A stretch of DNA of 64,000 bases from DASYQD01 sp963846495 (lineage in GTDB: Bacteria; Acidobacteriota; Thermoanaerobaculia; Multivoradales; JAIOJS01), in NCBI GenBank assembly GCA_963846495.1, contig CAWJWP010000036.1, positions 124,001-188,000 of the forward strand, written 5' to 3'. The position numbers were made by a program, and so were the translations under genes. The notes under the pieces are model-generated. The model worked only from the letters and a program-made list of their open reading frames with translations, was not told where the DNA came from and did no database searches. This document shows, one piece after another, positions 63,584-64,000 of this stretch (its first letter is position 1; the number at the start of each line of letters is the position of its first letter).

Positions 63584-64000
63584 ATGCCGAGGACCACCGA
63601 CCTCGCCGCCCTCCGCGAAGAGATGGTCGTCCGCCAGCTCGCCGCCCGCGGCATCCGCGACCGCCGAGTGCTGCAGGCGATGCGCGAGGTGCCGCGCGAG
63701 GAGTTCGTGCCGCCCGAGCTCGTCGAGCTCGCCTACGAGGACAGCCCGCTGCCGATCTCCGAGCAGCAGACGATCTCGCAGCCTTACATCGTGGCGCTGA
63801 TGACCGAGGCGCTCGAGCTTGCGCCCGACGGACCGCGTGCTCGAGGTCGGCACCGGCTCGGGCTACGCCGCCGCCGTGCTCGCCCGCGTCGCCGCCGAGG
63901 TGTGGACGATCGAGCGCCACGAAAGCCTCGCCGTCGCTTCGGCGAGGAAGCTGCGCGAGCTCGGTTTCAAGAACGTGCACGTCCTGCACGGCGACGGCTC
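63584..64000 (+). CDS. pcm: Protein-L-isoaspartate O-methyltransferase (partial; apparent frameshift)
   Basis: Starts MPRTTDLAALREEMVVRQLA and continues MREVPREEFVPPELVELAYE and EQQTISQPYIVALMTEAL, the PCMT signature. After LAPD the frame breaks near 63829-63832; dropping one G restores DRVLEVGTGSGYAAAVLARV, the SAM-binding motif I, and IERHESLAVASARK. The gene runs off the right edge. Repairs isoaspartyl residues with SAM. Its promoter is shared with the divergent three-repeat protein gene. Confidence 0.9.
   Translation, partial: MPRTTDLAALREEMVVRQLAARGIRDRRVLQAMREVPREEFVPPELVELAYEDSPLPISEQQTISQPYIVALMTEALELAPDGPRARGRHRLGLRRRRARPRRRRGVDDRAPRKPRRRFGEEAARARFQERARPARRRL

Overview
The window is very GC-rich bacterial chromosome (roughly 70% by eye) with dense coding and many 4-base stop/start overlaps (ATGA, GTGA, TTGA). 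It looks like an acidobacterium. It carries two PadR regulator / duplicated-permease (ADOP) cassettes, one of them decayed, a VWFA-related protein of the acidobacterial type, ASPIC/UnbV propeller proteins, a BlaI-M56 sensor pair, PQQ-type propellers and a TonB receptor. Class Thermoanaerobaculia is possible, but this is inference. No rRNA, tRNA, CRISPR array, insertion sequence or prophage was seen.

Layout. 1-5792 (minus): a three-gene overlapping operon of a TPR/FG-GAP/UnbV protein, a CRTAC1-like propeller and an NqrB/RnfD-like membrane protein. 5913-14377: single genes for an ASCH/PUA-like protein, epoxide hydrolase, amidohydrolase, ThuA protein, an HxxxH protein, a histone-H1-like protein, a secreted repeat protein, the decayed PadR-ADOP cassette and a beta-lactamase-fold lipoprotein. 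14388-27701: an M20 peptidase, secreted and anchored proteins, MOSC, FecR and cytochrome P460 proteins, a dispersed repeat, a DUF3142 pair and the M56 peptidase. 27691-35289: BlaI with a well-formed promoter/operator, then two related PQQ-type propellers flanking an intact PadR-ADOP cassette. 35333-39734 (minus): VapBC, then a glycoside hydrolase overlapping a TonB receptor gene. 39935-51564: an Hsp70/HEAT pair, an ABC exporter, the VWFA protein, GNAT/DUF2277, a winged-helix/TPR regulator, TerB and Uma2.

51694-60602 (minus) is the clearest pathway: purine breakdown. Guanine deaminase makes xanthine. A three-subunit molybdenum hydroxylase probably makes urate. PuuD, HIU hydrolase, an allantoicase-OHCU decarboxylase fusion and allantoinase then take urate to ureidoglycolate. 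A MazEF-like toxin-antitoxin pair sits in the middle on the opposite strand. An RNB ribonuclease, a three-repeat secreted protein and a partial protein-L-isoaspartate methyltransferase close the window.

Caution: about a dozen genes show a single-base insertion that breaks an otherwise normal reading frame. The uniform +1 pattern in unrelated genes points to sequencing or assembly error, so these are annotated as one gene each with the shift noted.
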